Below, piece after piece: positions 49,964-58,083 of a DNA stretch of 64,000 nt; within the stretch, counting starts at the first letter, position 1; every line of letters begins with the position of its first letter. Source of the DNA: Streptomyces sp. RKAG293 (lineage in GTDB: Bacteria; Actinomycetota; Actinomycetes; Streptomycetales; Streptomycetaceae); NCBI RefSeq assembly GCF_023701745.1, contig NZ_JAJOZB010000001.1, positions 1,804,501 to 1,868,500 on the forward strand. Direction: 5' to 3'. The position numbers were made by a program, and so were the translations under genes. The notes under the pieces were generated by a model. That model was not told where the DNA came from, did no database searches, and saw only the letters and a list, made by a program, of their open reading frames with translations.

Positions 49964-50800
49964 GTGAGCGACAACCAGAATCTCCTCGCCGAGCAGCGGC
50001 GTGCCCTGATCCTCGACGAGGTCAGGCGGCGCGGCGGGGTACGGGTCAACGAACTCACCCGCAAGCTCAACGTCTCGGACATGACCGTCCGCCGCGATCT
50101 CGACGCGCTGGCACGGCAGGGTGTCGTGGAGAAGGTGCACGGCGGCGCGGTGCCGGTGGTCGAGGCGAGCAGCCACGAGCCGGGCTTCGAGGCGAAGTCG
50201 GGCCTGGAGCTCGGCGCGAAGGAGGCCATCGCGCGGGCCGCCGCCAAGCTGGTGACGCCGGGCAGCGCGATCGCCCTGTCGGGCGGCACGACGACGTACT
50301 CCCTGGCCCACCGCCTGCTGGACGTACCCGACCTGACCGTGGTGACCAACTCGGTGCGGGTCGCCGACGTCTTCCACACCGCACAGCGCCGGCCGGGAGC
50401 GCAGAGCCGGGACGGCGCCGCGACGGTGGTGCTCACCGGCGGAGTACGGACCCCGTCGGACTCCCTGGTGGGCCCGGTCGCGGACCGGGCGATCGGCTCG
50501 CTCCACTTCGACATGCTGTTCCTGGGCGTGCACGGGATCTCGGTCGAGGCCGGCCTCTCCACGCCGAACCTGGCGGAGGCCGAGACCAACCGGCAGTTCG
50601 TGCGCTCGGCACGCCGGGTCGTGGTGATCGCCGACCACACCAAGTGGGGGACGGTGGGCCTCAGTTCCTTCGCCTCACTCGAGGACGTCGACACCCTCGT
50701 CACGGACGCCGGCATCCCCGAGGTGCTGCGCGCGGAGATCGCCGAGTACCTGTCGGACCTGGTCGTAGCGGGCGAGACGGACACCGACGCAGACAGCTGA
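49964..50800 (+). CDS. DeoR family transcriptional regulator
   Basis: 278 residues. DeoR winged HTH 8-65 (EQRRALILDEVRRRGGVRV, LNVSDMTVRRDLDALARQG, KVHGGAVPV) and a sugar-phosphate-binding DeoRC domain (SAIALSGGTTTYSLAHRL, VVTNSVRVADV, HFDMLFLGVHGIS, VVVIADHTKWG). Such regulators are induced by sugar phosphates. The GTG at 49964 fits the usual family start; in-frame ATGs at 49907 and 49940 would add an unconserved basic tail. No sugar operon is adjacent, so the target is unknown. Confidence 0.9.
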   Translation: MSDNQNLLAEQRRALILDEVRRRGGVRVNELTRKLNVSDMTVRRDLDALARQGVVEKVHGGAVPVVEASSHEPGFEAKSGLELGAKEAIARAAAKLVTPGSAIALSGGTTTYSLAHRLLDVPDLTVVTNSVRVADVFHTAQRRPGAQSRDGAATVVLTGGVRTPSDSLVGPVADRAIGSLHFDMLFLGVHGISVEAGLSTPNLAEAETNRQFVRSARRVVVIADHTKWGTVGLSSFASLEDVDTLVTDAGIPEVLRAEIAEYLSDLVVAGETDTDADS

Positions 50801-50824
50801 CGGCTCGTCACGTAAGGTGCGCCC

Positions 50825-51313
50825 ATGGCCCGCCGATCGCGCTCCCCGCGCCCCCTGCGCCGCGTCGAACTGGACTTCCTCGACACCGCGCCCGTCCGTC
50901 TGGTCTTCACCCTCGCGATCACGTCGTCGCCGGAGGCGGTCTACCGCGCCCTGGCCATCGACACCGAGAGCACCCCGGAGTGGTTCGCCGCGGTGAAATC
51001 CGCGCGCCGCACGGAGGTGGGCCGCGACGTCGGCCTGGCCGGGGGCGTCCGCTTCGAGGAGACGGTACTGGTCGACGAGGCGCCGAAGCGCTACGTCTAC
51101 CGGGCGGACACGTGCAACGCGCCAGGGCTGCGGGCCCTGTTGGAGGAGTGGCGGGTGGAGCCGGTCGGCCCCGGCAGCCTGGTGCAGTGGACCTTCGCGA
51201 TGGACGGCCCGGCGCCGTTGCGCGTCTTGATGCGGGTGCTGCGGCCGGGGCTGGGCCGGGCGTTCCGCGGCGCGGTGCTGGCGCTTGACCGGCGGCTTGC
51301 GGGGGTGGGGTAG
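50825..51313 (+). CDS. SRPBCC (START-like) family protein
   Basis: 162 residues. RLVFTLAITSSPEAVYRALA, WFAAVKSARRTEVGRDVGL, RFEETVLVDEAPKRYVYRAD and GSLVQWTFAMDG follow the strand order of polyketide-cyclase/START-like ligand-binding proteins. No catalytic residue can be named; probably binds a small hydrophobic ligand. Only 24 bp after the DeoR gene, so likely co-transcribed. The TAG stop coincides with the left end of a long intergenic repeat. Confidence 0.85.
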   Translation: MARRSRSPRPLRRVELDFLDTAPVRLVFTLAITSSPEAVYRALAIDTESTPEWFAAVKSARRTEVGRDVGLAGGVRFEETVLVDEAPKRYVYRADTCNAPGLRALLEEWRVEPVGPGSLVQWTFAMDGPAPLRVLMRVLRPGLGRAFRGAVLALDRRLAGVG

Positions 51314-51438
51314 TCGGGGGCCGGGACTTCCGGGGCGGGGCTTCGAAATCGACTATTTACGGGCGTGGCCGCCCACAAATAGCTCGGCAGCATTTCGAAA
51401 CCCCACCCCTCCAGCCCCGTCCCCCTCACGTCACAGCC
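51313..51438. repeat. Inverted-repeat copy 1 (pairs with 52671-52822)
   Basis: 126 bp. A 63-bp core (51337-51399) is identical to the reverse complement of 52737-52799, flanked on both sides by further similar sequence out to CTCACGTCACAGCC. The core contains an internal hairpin (CTATTT at 51353 with AAATAG at 51377) and TTCGAA at both ends. A degenerate third fragment of the outer end lies at 51481-51508. It follows the SRPBCC stop and the MarR stop faces it. Confidence 0.9.
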
Positions 51439-51520
51439 CGGCTGCTGGTGCGGACCGGCACAGATCCGGGCCGCACCTCGCCAGCCCCATCGCCCTCACA
51501 TCACTGCCGCCCTACCGGAC

Positions 51521-51988
51521 TCAGCGGACGTTGGATGCGCGCAACCGGCGGCTGACCTCGCCCAGCCCCTCCGCGATGGCGGTGAGCTGCTCGCGGGTGA
51601 GGACGTCTATCAGCAGCTCGCGGACCAGGGCGACGTGTCCCGGGGCGGTCTCGCGGACCTTGGCCCAGCCCTCATCCGTGAGGCAGGCGACGACGCCGCG
51701 TACATCGCCGGGAAAGGACCGCCGGCGGACCATGCCGCTCTTCTCCAGCTGGGTGACCTGGTAGGTCAGCCCGCTCTTGGAGGTGAGCAGGGCATCGGCG
51801 AGCTCGGTCATGCGCAGTTCGCCGCAGGGGGCCGCGGAGAGCCGGGTGAGGATCTCGTACTGCGGATGCGAGAGATCGGCGTCGTCCTTCAGCTGCTGTT
51901 CCACCCGGCGGCCCAGCAGGCTGCTCGCCGCCAGGAAGCCCGTCCAGGCCGCCATCTCCTGCTCGTCGAGCCACCTCGTGTTGTCCAT
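51521..51988 (-). CDS. MarR family regulator
   Basis: 155 residues. Winged-helix about 40-110: LSHPQYEILTRLSAAPCGE, MTELADALLTSKSGLTYQVTQLEKSG and a wing with RRSFPGDVRGVVACLTDEG. Such single-gene MarR regulators commonly sense phenolics or oxidants. Divergent from a DoxX gene; the 105-bp gap holds two exactly complementary 12-bp sites. One Cys (PCGEL) near the HTH could be redox-active. Confidence 0.92.
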   Translation of the reverse strand: MDNTRWLDEQEMAAWTGFLAASSLLGRRVEQQLKDDADLSHPQYEILTRLSAAPCGELRMTELADALLTSKSGLTYQVTQLEKSGMVRRRSFPGDVRGVVACLTDEGWAKVRETAPGHVALVRELLIDVLTREQLTAIAEGLGEVSRRLRASNVR

Positions 51989-52009
51989 GGGGCCATCGTA
52001 GCGCTGTTG

Positions 52010-52058
52010 TTCAAATTCGAATTAGCCGATACGGTCGGACCAGTGGTTCGAATTTGAA
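52010..52058. promoter_or_regulatory. Paired MarR operator sites TTCAAATTCGAA / TTCGAATTTGAA
   Basis: 52010-52021 and 52047-52058 are exact reverse complements of each other, 37 bp centre to centre, and each is itself nearly symmetric. They flank the short region that must hold both divergent promoters, so a MarR dimer on each site could repress both genes. Confidence 0.75.
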
Positions 52059-52093
52059 CCACGCCACGTCCCCCACTCCAGGAGAACCGCCCT

Positions 52094-52651
52094 ATGCCCT
52101 CCCCCACCGCCCAGCTCTCCCCGCCGGACCTCCGTACGCCCGCCCCGGCGACCGCGGCGGCCTCCCCGCACGCCTATGACGCCGGGCTGCTCCTGCTCCG
52201 GCTCGCGGTGGGCCTCACCATGGCCGCGCACGGCGCCCAGAAGCTGTTCGGCTGGTTCGGCGGGGGCGGTCTCGACGGGACCGGCCAGTTCTTCACCATG
52301 AGCGGCTACCCGTCCGGCAAGGCGATGGCCGTCGTGGCGGGCCTCAGCGAGACCTTCGGCGGGCTCGGCCTGGCCGTCGGCCTGCTCACCCCGCTGGCAG
52401 GCGCCGCGGTGGTCGGCACCATGGTCAACGCGCTGGCCGTGAAGTGGGGCGGCGGCTTCTTCGCGCCCGAGGGCGTCGAGTACGAACTGCTGCTGACCGC
52501 ATCCGCCGCCGCCCTCGCCCTGACCGGCCCCGGCCGCCTGGCCGCCGACCGCTACCTCCCCGTCCTCCGCTCCCACCGACTGGCATACGGCGCCTCCGCA
52601 GTGGTGTTGGGCGTCGCAGTGGCGGGCGTCATCCTCCTGCTGAGGAAGTAA
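52094..52651 (+). CDS. DoxX family membrane protein
   Basis: 185 residues. A soluble 30-residue N-terminal tail, then four spans: LLLLRLAVGLTMAAHGAQKL, AVVAGLSETFGGLGLAVGLL, GAAVVGTMVNALAVKW and a C-terminal LGVAVAGVILLL. AAHGAQKLFGWFGGGGL and NALAVKWGGGFFAPEGVEYE are the DoxX motifs. DoxX proteins act in oxidative or thiol stress at the membrane, with quinone or catechol chemistry. AGGAGAAC precedes the ATG. Pair regulated by the divergent MarR. Confidence 0.92.
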   Translation: MPSPTAQLSPPDLRTPAPATAAASPHAYDAGLLLLRLAVGLTMAAHGAQKLFGWFGGGGLDGTGQFFTMSGYPSGKAMAVVAGLSETFGGLGLAVGLLTPLAGAAVVGTMVNALAVKWGGGFFAPEGVEYELLLTASAAALALTGPGRLAADRYLPVLRSHRLAYGASAVVLGVAVAGVILLLRK

Positions 52652-52670
52652 CCGGCAGAACGCCCCACCA

Positions 52671-52822
52671 GGCTGTGACGTGAGGGGGACGGGGCTGGTT
52701 GGGGGCACCCCCGGCCGGAGGTTGGGGGAGGGGTACTTCGAAATGCTGCCGAGCTATTTGTGGGCGGCCACGCCCGTAAATAGTCGATTTCGAAGCCCCA
52801 CCCCGGAGGACCCGGCCCCCGA
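52671..52822. repeat. Inverted-repeat copy 2 (pairs with 51313-51438)
   Basis: 152 bp, inverted relative to copy 1; longer by an extra 24 bp (GGGGGCACCCCCGGCC, itself a hairpin) between the core 52737-52799 and its outer end GGCTGTGACGTGAGGG. Lies between the DoxX stop and the GH38 stop on the opposite strand, so it may also serve as a terminator. Confidence 0.9.
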
Positions 52823-52837
52823 CCGCACCACCAACCG

Positions 52838-55800
52838 TCAGACGTCGCCCCGAGCCAACCGCAAGGTACGAATCTCGAACGGCCGCAACGACAACTCAAC
52901 GGCGCCGGACCCACCGCCCACGACCGCACCCGTAGGACGCTCCAGCAGATCGCACACAGTGGCGGACCCGACCTCGAACCCCGCCGTCAGTCGCGCCCTC
53001 GCCCGGCCGCCGGCCGACTCGTACAGCCGCACCACGACATCACCGCTCCCGTCGTCCGCCAGCTTCACGGCCGTCACGACCACCGCGTCATGGTCCACCG
53101 AGACCAGCGGCACCACCGCCGCGCTGCCCGGCACCCGGCGCTCGGGCAGGTTGATCCGGTATCCCTCGCGCACCGCGTCCCCGATGGCGGCGCCGGGGAC
53201 CAGCGCGTAGCGGAACCGGTGCGTGCCCTGGTCGGTGTGCGGGTCGGGGAAGCGCGGTGCGCGCAGCAGCGAGAGCCGGACCGTGGTGGTCGTCCCGCTG
53301 CTGAGTGCGGACTCGGTGCCGCCGGTGAGTGAGGTTTCGGCGTCGGGCCGTACGGTGCGGGTCACGTCGTAGCCGTACGTCGAGTCGTTGACGACGGCGA
53401 CACCCCAGCCCGGCTCCTCCAGATGCACGAACCGGTGGGCGCACGCCTCGAACTTCGCGGCGTCCCAACTGGTGTTGGTGTGCGTGGCCCGGTAGAGGTG
53501 GCCGAACTGGGTCTCGGCCGCCGTGCGGTCGGCGTGCAGGTCGAGCGGGAAGGCGGCCTTGAGGAACTTCTCGGTCTCGTGCCAGTCCACCTCGGTGGCG
53601 ATGTCGAGGCGCCGTTCCCCCGCGGTCAGCGTGAGTACCTGCTCCACGCGGGAGGAACCGAAGTTCCGGGTCACCCGGACCGCCGCCACGCCGCCGCCGA
53701 CGGCGTCCAGTTCCAGGGTGTCGACGTCGGTGAGGTCGGTGACCGTGTTGCGGTAGAACGTGTCGACGTCCCAGGCGTCCCAGCGGTTGGGGAAGTCGGG
53801 GTGCAGCTGCAGGAGGTTGGCGGCGGCGCCCGGGGCGATCGTCTCGCGGCCGGCTTCGATGTCGTAGACCGAGACGACGAGCCCGCGCGCGTCGACCGCC
53901 ACCCTCAGCACCCCGTTGGCCAGGACGAATCCGCCGCCCTCACGCGGTACGGCGGTGACCGCCGCGCCGCGATACGGTGCCGCGACGACGGCGCCGCCCG
54001 CGGCGACGCCGGAGCGGGCGTGCGGCGCCGCGTTGAACACCACGGAGGTTCCGTCGGCCGGGCTGCCCGCGAGGGCAACCTGCGCGTCGGCGATGATCCG
54101 GTCCAGTTCGGCGCCGACTGCCGCGTACTTCGCCTCCGCCTCGCGGTGCACCCAGGCGATGGACGAGCCGGGGAGGATGTCGTGGAACTGCAGCAGCAGG
54201 ACCGTCTTCCAGATCCGGTCGAGGTCTTCGTACGGGTAGGGGAAGCCGGCGCGTACGGCCGCGGTGGCGGCCCACAGTTCGGCCTCGCGCAGCAGGTGTT
54301 CGCTGCGGCGGTTGCCCTGCTTGGTGCGGGCCTGGCTGGTGAGTGTGGCCCGGTGCAGTTCCAGGTACAGCTCCCCCACCCAGACCGGGGCGTCCGGGTA
54401 TTCGGCGTGGGCCTTCTCGAAGAAGGCGGACGGCTTCTCGAAGACGACCTTCGCCGAGCCTTCCAGGTCGGCCAGCCGCTTGCCGTGCGCGAGCATCTCG
54501 CGGGTGGTGCCGCCTCCGCCGTCGCCCCAGCCGGTCGGGGCGAGCGAGCGGGTCGCAGAGCCCTTCTCCTGGAAGTTGCGGACGGCGTGGGCGACCTCCT
54601 TGCCCGACAGCTGGGCGTTGTAGGTGTCGATCGGGGGGAAGTGGGTGAAGACCCGGGTACCGTCCAGGCCCTCCCACCAGAAGGTGTGGTGCGGGAACTT
54701 ATTGGTCTCGCTCCAGGAGATCTTCTGGGTCAGGAACCACTTGGCGCCGGCCTGCTTGACGATCTGCGGGAGCGCGGCCGAGTAACCGAACGTGTCCGGC
54801 AGCCACACCTCTTCGGTGTCGATGCCGAACTCCTCCAGGAAGAACCGCTTGCCGTGCACGAACTGCCGGGCCAGCGCCTCGGATCCCGGCATGTTGGTGT
54901 CGGACTCCACCCACATCCCGCCGACCGGCACGAACCGCCCTTCCGCGACGGCCTTCTTGACCCGTGCGTAGACCTCGGGCCGGTGCTCCTTGATCCAGGC
55001 GTACTGCTGCGCCTGCGACATGGCGTAGACGAACTCCGGGTTCTCCTCCAGCAGTGCCGTCATGTTGGAGGTGGTGCGCGCGACCTTGCGGACGGTCTCG
55101 CGCAGCGGCCACAGCCAGGCCGAGTCGATGTGGGCGTGGCCCACCGCGCTGATGCGGTGCGCGGAGCGGTGCGCGGGTGCGGCCAGCACCTCCGTGAGCT
55201 GCTCGCGGGCCGCGGCCGCCGAGCCGCCGACGTCCTGCAGGTCCACGGCGTCCAGCGACCGTTCCACCGCGCGCAGGATCTCCCAGCGGCGGGGTGATTC
55301 GGTGGACAGCTCCGCCATCAGGCCGCCGAGCACCTCCAGGTCCTGGACCAGCTCCCACACCGTCTCGTCGAAGACCGCGAGATCCATCCGGGCGAGCTTG
55401 TACTGCGGTTCGCTGCCGGCGGTCTCCTTGTCGCCGAGGTCGGTGGGCAGGAAGGGGTGGTAGTCGAGCAGTACCGGGTTGGACGAGGCCTCGATGTGCA
55501 GTTCCACCCGCTCGCCGCCGGCGACGGGCGCGCCGATCCGGATCCACTGGTTGCGCGGGTTGAGTCCCTTCACCGGCGAGCCGTCCGCCCGGTAGACCAG
55601 GCCCTCACACTGGAAGCCGGGCATGTTCTCGTCGAAGCCGAGGTCCAGCAGCGCCTCGACGGTCCGGCCGGCCCATTCGTCCGGTACGACGCCGGTCACG
55701 GTGATCCAGCTGGTGCCCCACGGCGGGCCCCAGGGCGCACCGGTCTCGATGGGCGTGCGGGGCGCCGCCAGGCCCTCGGCCACCGGGACGGGCTCGCCGG

Positions 55801-55915
55801 GGGCGTTCCAGATCCCGATGTCCAGCGGCACCGACTGCGGGTAGACGGCGGGGCGGATGCGTTCGTCGAGGACCCGCTTGAGCCGGTCCTCGGTGACGGT
55901 TCGGTTGCTGTGCAT
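52838..55915 (-). CDS. GH38 alpha-mannosidase
   Basis: 1025 residues, typical of bacterial GH38 enzymes. N-terminal beta domain, catalytic (beta/alpha)7 barrel with metal-binding VGHAHIDSAWLWPLRET (near 258-274), nucleophile Asp near 374 in VWLPDTFGYSAALP and HDILPGSSIAWVHREAEA near 590, then the large beta-sandwich C-terminus. Hydrolyses alpha-linked mannose. No signal peptide, so it works on imported oligosaccharide. Last gene of the N-glycan operon, 15 bp after the GH85 stop, whose TAA merges into its ribosome site (AAGGAAA). Confidence 0.94.
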   Translation of the reverse strand: MHSNRTVTEDRLKRVLDERIRPAVYPQSVPLDIGIWNAPGEPVPVAEGLAAPRTPIETGAPWGPPWGTSWITVTGVVPDEWAGRTVEALLDLGFDENMPGFQCEGLVYRADGSPVKGLNPRNQWIRIGAPVAGGERVELHIEASSNPVLLDYHPFLPTDLGDKETAGSEPQYKLARMDLAVFDETVWELVQDLEVLGGLMAELSTESPRRWEILRAVERSLDAVDLQDVGGSAAAAREQLTEVLAAPAHRSAHRISAVGHAHIDSAWLWPLRETVRKVARTTSNMTALLEENPEFVYAMSQAQQYAWIKEHRPEVYARVKKAVAEGRFVPVGGMWVESDTNMPGSEALARQFVHGKRFFLEEFGIDTEEVWLPDTFGYSAALPQIVKQAGAKWFLTQKISWSETNKFPHHTFWWEGLDGTRVFTHFPPIDTYNAQLSGKEVAHAVRNFQEKGSATRSLAPTGWGDGGGGTTREMLAHGKRLADLEGSAKVVFEKPSAFFEKAHAEYPDAPVWVGELYLELHRATLTSQARTKQGNRRSEHLLREAELWAATAAVRAGFPYPYEDLDRIWKTVLLLQFHDILPGSSIAWVHREAEAKYAAVGAELDRIIADAQVALAGSPADGTSVVFNAAPHARSGVAAGGAVVAAPYRGAAVTAVPREGGGFVLANGVLRVAVDARGLVVSVYDIEAGRETIAPGAAANLLQLHPDFPNRWDAWDVDTFYRNTVTDLTDVDTLELDAVGGGVAAVRVTRNFGSSRVEQVLTLTAGERRLDIATEVDWHETEKFLKAAFPLDLHADRTAAETQFGHLYRATHTNTSWDAAKFEACAHRFVHLEEPGWGVAVVNDSTYGYDVTRTVRPDAETSLTGGTESALSSGTTTTVRLSLLRAPRFPDPHTDQGTHRFRYALVPGAAIGDAVREGYRINLPERRVPGSAAVVPLVSVDHDAVVVTAVKLADDGSGDVVVRLYESAGGRARARLTAGFEVGSATVCDLLERPTGAVVGGGSGAVELSLRPFEIRTLRLARGDV

Positions 55916-55930
55916 GAGGGTGGGGTTTCC

Positions 55931-58072
55931 TTAGATCCAGGTGAACGCGGCGGACGACGGGGCGGAGGAGGTGAACAGCTCACCGACGGCGCGGACTTCG
56001 AGCCGGGTGACGGCCTCACCGGCGGTACGCCGCAGGGCGGGCAGGTAGTAGGCGGTGCCGGGCGTCCCGCCGAGGAAGCGCCGGCCGCCCCCGGGCAGCA
56101 CCTGGTGCACCTCGTAGTGCCGGACCGGGCTGGCCGAGCGGCGCCAGCCGATGCGCAGGGCGGCGGAGGCACCGTCCGCGGCGGTGACGGAGGAGGTGAC
56201 GGCCGGCAGACCGGGCCGGGCGGGGGGTTTCGGAGCGGCATCGCGCACCGCGAGCCCGCCGAGCCGCCAGCGGACCGCCGTGCCGCCGGATCCGGTGAGC
56301 CGGACTCCGAGGACGTGCAGGACGTTTCCGTGCGGCGGTCCCAGCCGTACGGTCGCCGTGGTCCAGCCGCGGCCGCCCGCGGGGAGGGAACCGGCGGGGA
56401 CGTACCGGAAGCGCGGCGGCGTGCCGGGCGTGCCGGGCGTGCCGGGCGTGCCGGGCGTGCCGGGACCGTCGAGGGCGACGGCCACGTCGACCCGGACCGG
56501 GCCGGAGCCCGGGTCGGTGCGGTGGGTCAGTTCCACCACGGCGCCGCCGGTCAGCGGCAGTCGGGCGGCGTACAGCTCCAGCGTCGCCGGGTCGTCGAGC
56601 ACTCCGTCCACCAGCAGGCTGCTGCCGCCGCGCCAGGCGTCGGCGAAGTCGAACGACACGCCCGGCCGGGTGCCGGCGCCGTGCACCACCCAGCGGCGGC
56701 CGGGCAGCCGGTCCTGCAGGCCGAGGTGGTTCCAGGCGGTGTCGGAGGACGGTGTGCCGTGCTCGTACCAGCGCAGGCCGTGCCCCGTGTTGAAGGTGGT
56801 CGCGAACGGCAGCGCGGTGAGCGTGGAACGATCGGCGACGGATGCGGCGGGCGCCCGCCAGCCTCCCGTGCCGCCGTGCGGCGCCGAGGGATCCAGCGAG
56901 GGGCCGGTCCAGAACCGGTCGTCGCGGGCGTGGAAGTCGCCGGGCGCGCGCCGGTCGGCCGGCAGGCTCGTCCAGGTCCACTCGGGGCGGTAGAAGCCGT
57001 ACGAGGTGACATGCCGCGCGTCGGCGGGGACGATCGCGTCCCAGTCGACCGGGGTGTCCCAGCCGCGGGACTCGACATCGATGCCGGCCCACACCGCGTA
57101 GCGGCTGCGGTCCAGTTCCCCGGCGAGGGTGCCGGAGGCGGCGAGGCCGGACCTGCTCCAGTCGAAGTTGACGAACAGGGTGTCGGCGGCGGTGAAGAAC
57201 TCCTGGTTGCGCGGGTTGAGTTCGTTCTGCCAGTCGACGGCTCCGGTGTCGGTCATCGCGTCGTACCAGGTGACCCGCAGGCCGCGGCCGTGGGCGCGCA
57301 GGTACTGGACGAAGTCCCGCATGCCGGTGGCGAGGGCCGCGTCCCCGCCGCCGGTCTCGGCGTTGAGGAACCAGCCGTCGAACCCGTACACCCGCGCGAC
57401 CCGGATCAGCTGGTCGGCGATCGGGAACCGCCCGTCGGCGCCGCGCTGCACGAGGTCGCGGGTCCACCGCAGATCGCCGCCGTAGGCGACCGGTGGCAGG
57501 AAGACGGTGCCCAGCACCGGCACCCCGTTGCGGTGCGCGGCGTCCACCACGGGCGCGTTGGGGGCGAGGATCAGGCCCTCGCCGGAGGAGCCGCCCCAGA
57601 ACACCAGCTCGTCCAGGTACGCCCAGTGCGTCAGCGCGTAGTAGTCGGCGGTGGCGGAGCCCTGGGAGGGGTTGCCCGCGGTGTGGTCGAACGCGGCCAG
57701 GCCGGAGATCCGCGCCTGGCCGGCGCGCGCCGTGGTGTTGGCGGGCGGGGGTGCGAAGCGCGCCGCGAGCGGGACGCTCGCGGCGTTGAACGCCAGGTCC
57801 GGGTCGGTCTCCGGTGTCCACGCCTTGAGGCTGCGCCATTGGATTCCGTCGCCGGGTGTCCCGGCGGGGAGGCTGTCGGGAAACCAGTACGAGGCGTGGG
57901 GCTGCAGGTCCCGGGCGGGTCCGGCCGCCGCGGCCGCGGCCGGCAGGCCGGGAGCCAGGAGGAGGCCCGCGGTGCCGGCTCCGGCGATCAGGACCCGGCG
58001 GCGGGAGGGCCGGGGCCGGTCCGCGGCAGGGAGGGCGGTGGCGGGGTCGGCAGAGCTGCGGTGCTCGGTCAT
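55931..58072 (-). CDS. GH85 endo-beta-N-acetylglucosaminidase, Tat-exported
   Basis: 713 residues. Twin-arginine signal SRRRVLIAGAGTAGLLLAPG (24-42), AAA cleavage near 50. GH85 barrel about 60-380: ASYWFPDSLPAGTPGDGIQW, YFDELVFWGG-like AYLDELVFWGGSSGEGLILA, and the catalytic pair in GWFLNAETGGG near residue 237 (Glu proton donor, Asn holding the substrate acetamido group). Beta-sandwich carbohydrate-binding region with a GTP repeat linker and a C-terminal Fn3-like part. Cleaves the chitobiose core of N-glycans, leaving one GlcNAc on the protein. Between GH5 (11 bp) and GH38 (15 bp) genes. Confidence 0.93.
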   Translation of the reverse strand: MTEHRSSADPATALPAADRPRPSRRRVLIAGAGTAGLLLAPGLPAAAAAAGPARDLQPHASYWFPDSLPAGTPGDGIQWRSLKAWTPETDPDLAFNAASVPLAARFAPPPANTTARAGQARISGLAAFDHTAGNPSQGSATADYYALTHWAYLDELVFWGGSSGEGLILAPNAPVVDAAHRNGVPVLGTVFLPPVAYGGDLRWTRDLVQRGADGRFPIADQLIRVARVYGFDGWFLNAETGGGDAALATGMRDFVQYLRAHGRGLRVTWYDAMTDTGAVDWQNELNPRNQEFFTAADTLFVNFDWSRSGLAASGTLAGELDRSRYAVWAGIDVESRGWDTPVDWDAIVPADARHVTSYGFYRPEWTWTSLPADRRAPGDFHARDDRFWTGPSLDPSAPHGGTGGWRAPAASVADRSTLTALPFATTFNTGHGLRWYEHGTPSSDTAWNHLGLQDRLPGRRWVVHGAGTRPGVSFDFADAWRGGSSLLVDGVLDDPATLELYAARLPLTGGAVVELTHRTDPGSGPVRVDVAVALDGPGTPGTPGTPGTPGTPPRFRYVPAGSLPAGGRGWTTATVRLGPPHGNVLHVLGVRLTGSGGTAVRWRLGGLAVRDAAPKPPARPGLPAVTSSVTAADGASAALRIGWRRSASPVRHYEVHQVLPGGGRRFLGGTPGTAYYLPALRRTAGEAVTRLEVRAVGELFTSSAPSSAAFTWI
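56421..56465 (-). repeat. Five 9-bp tandem repeats in the GH85 gene
   Basis: GTGCCGGGC repeated five times on the plus strand, encoding (GTP)-type tripeptides GTPGTPGTPGTPGTP in the GH85 protein as a flexible interdomain linker near residue 540. In-frame unit, so copy number may vary. Confidence 0.9.
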
Positions 58073-58083
58073 CGGTGCGCTCC

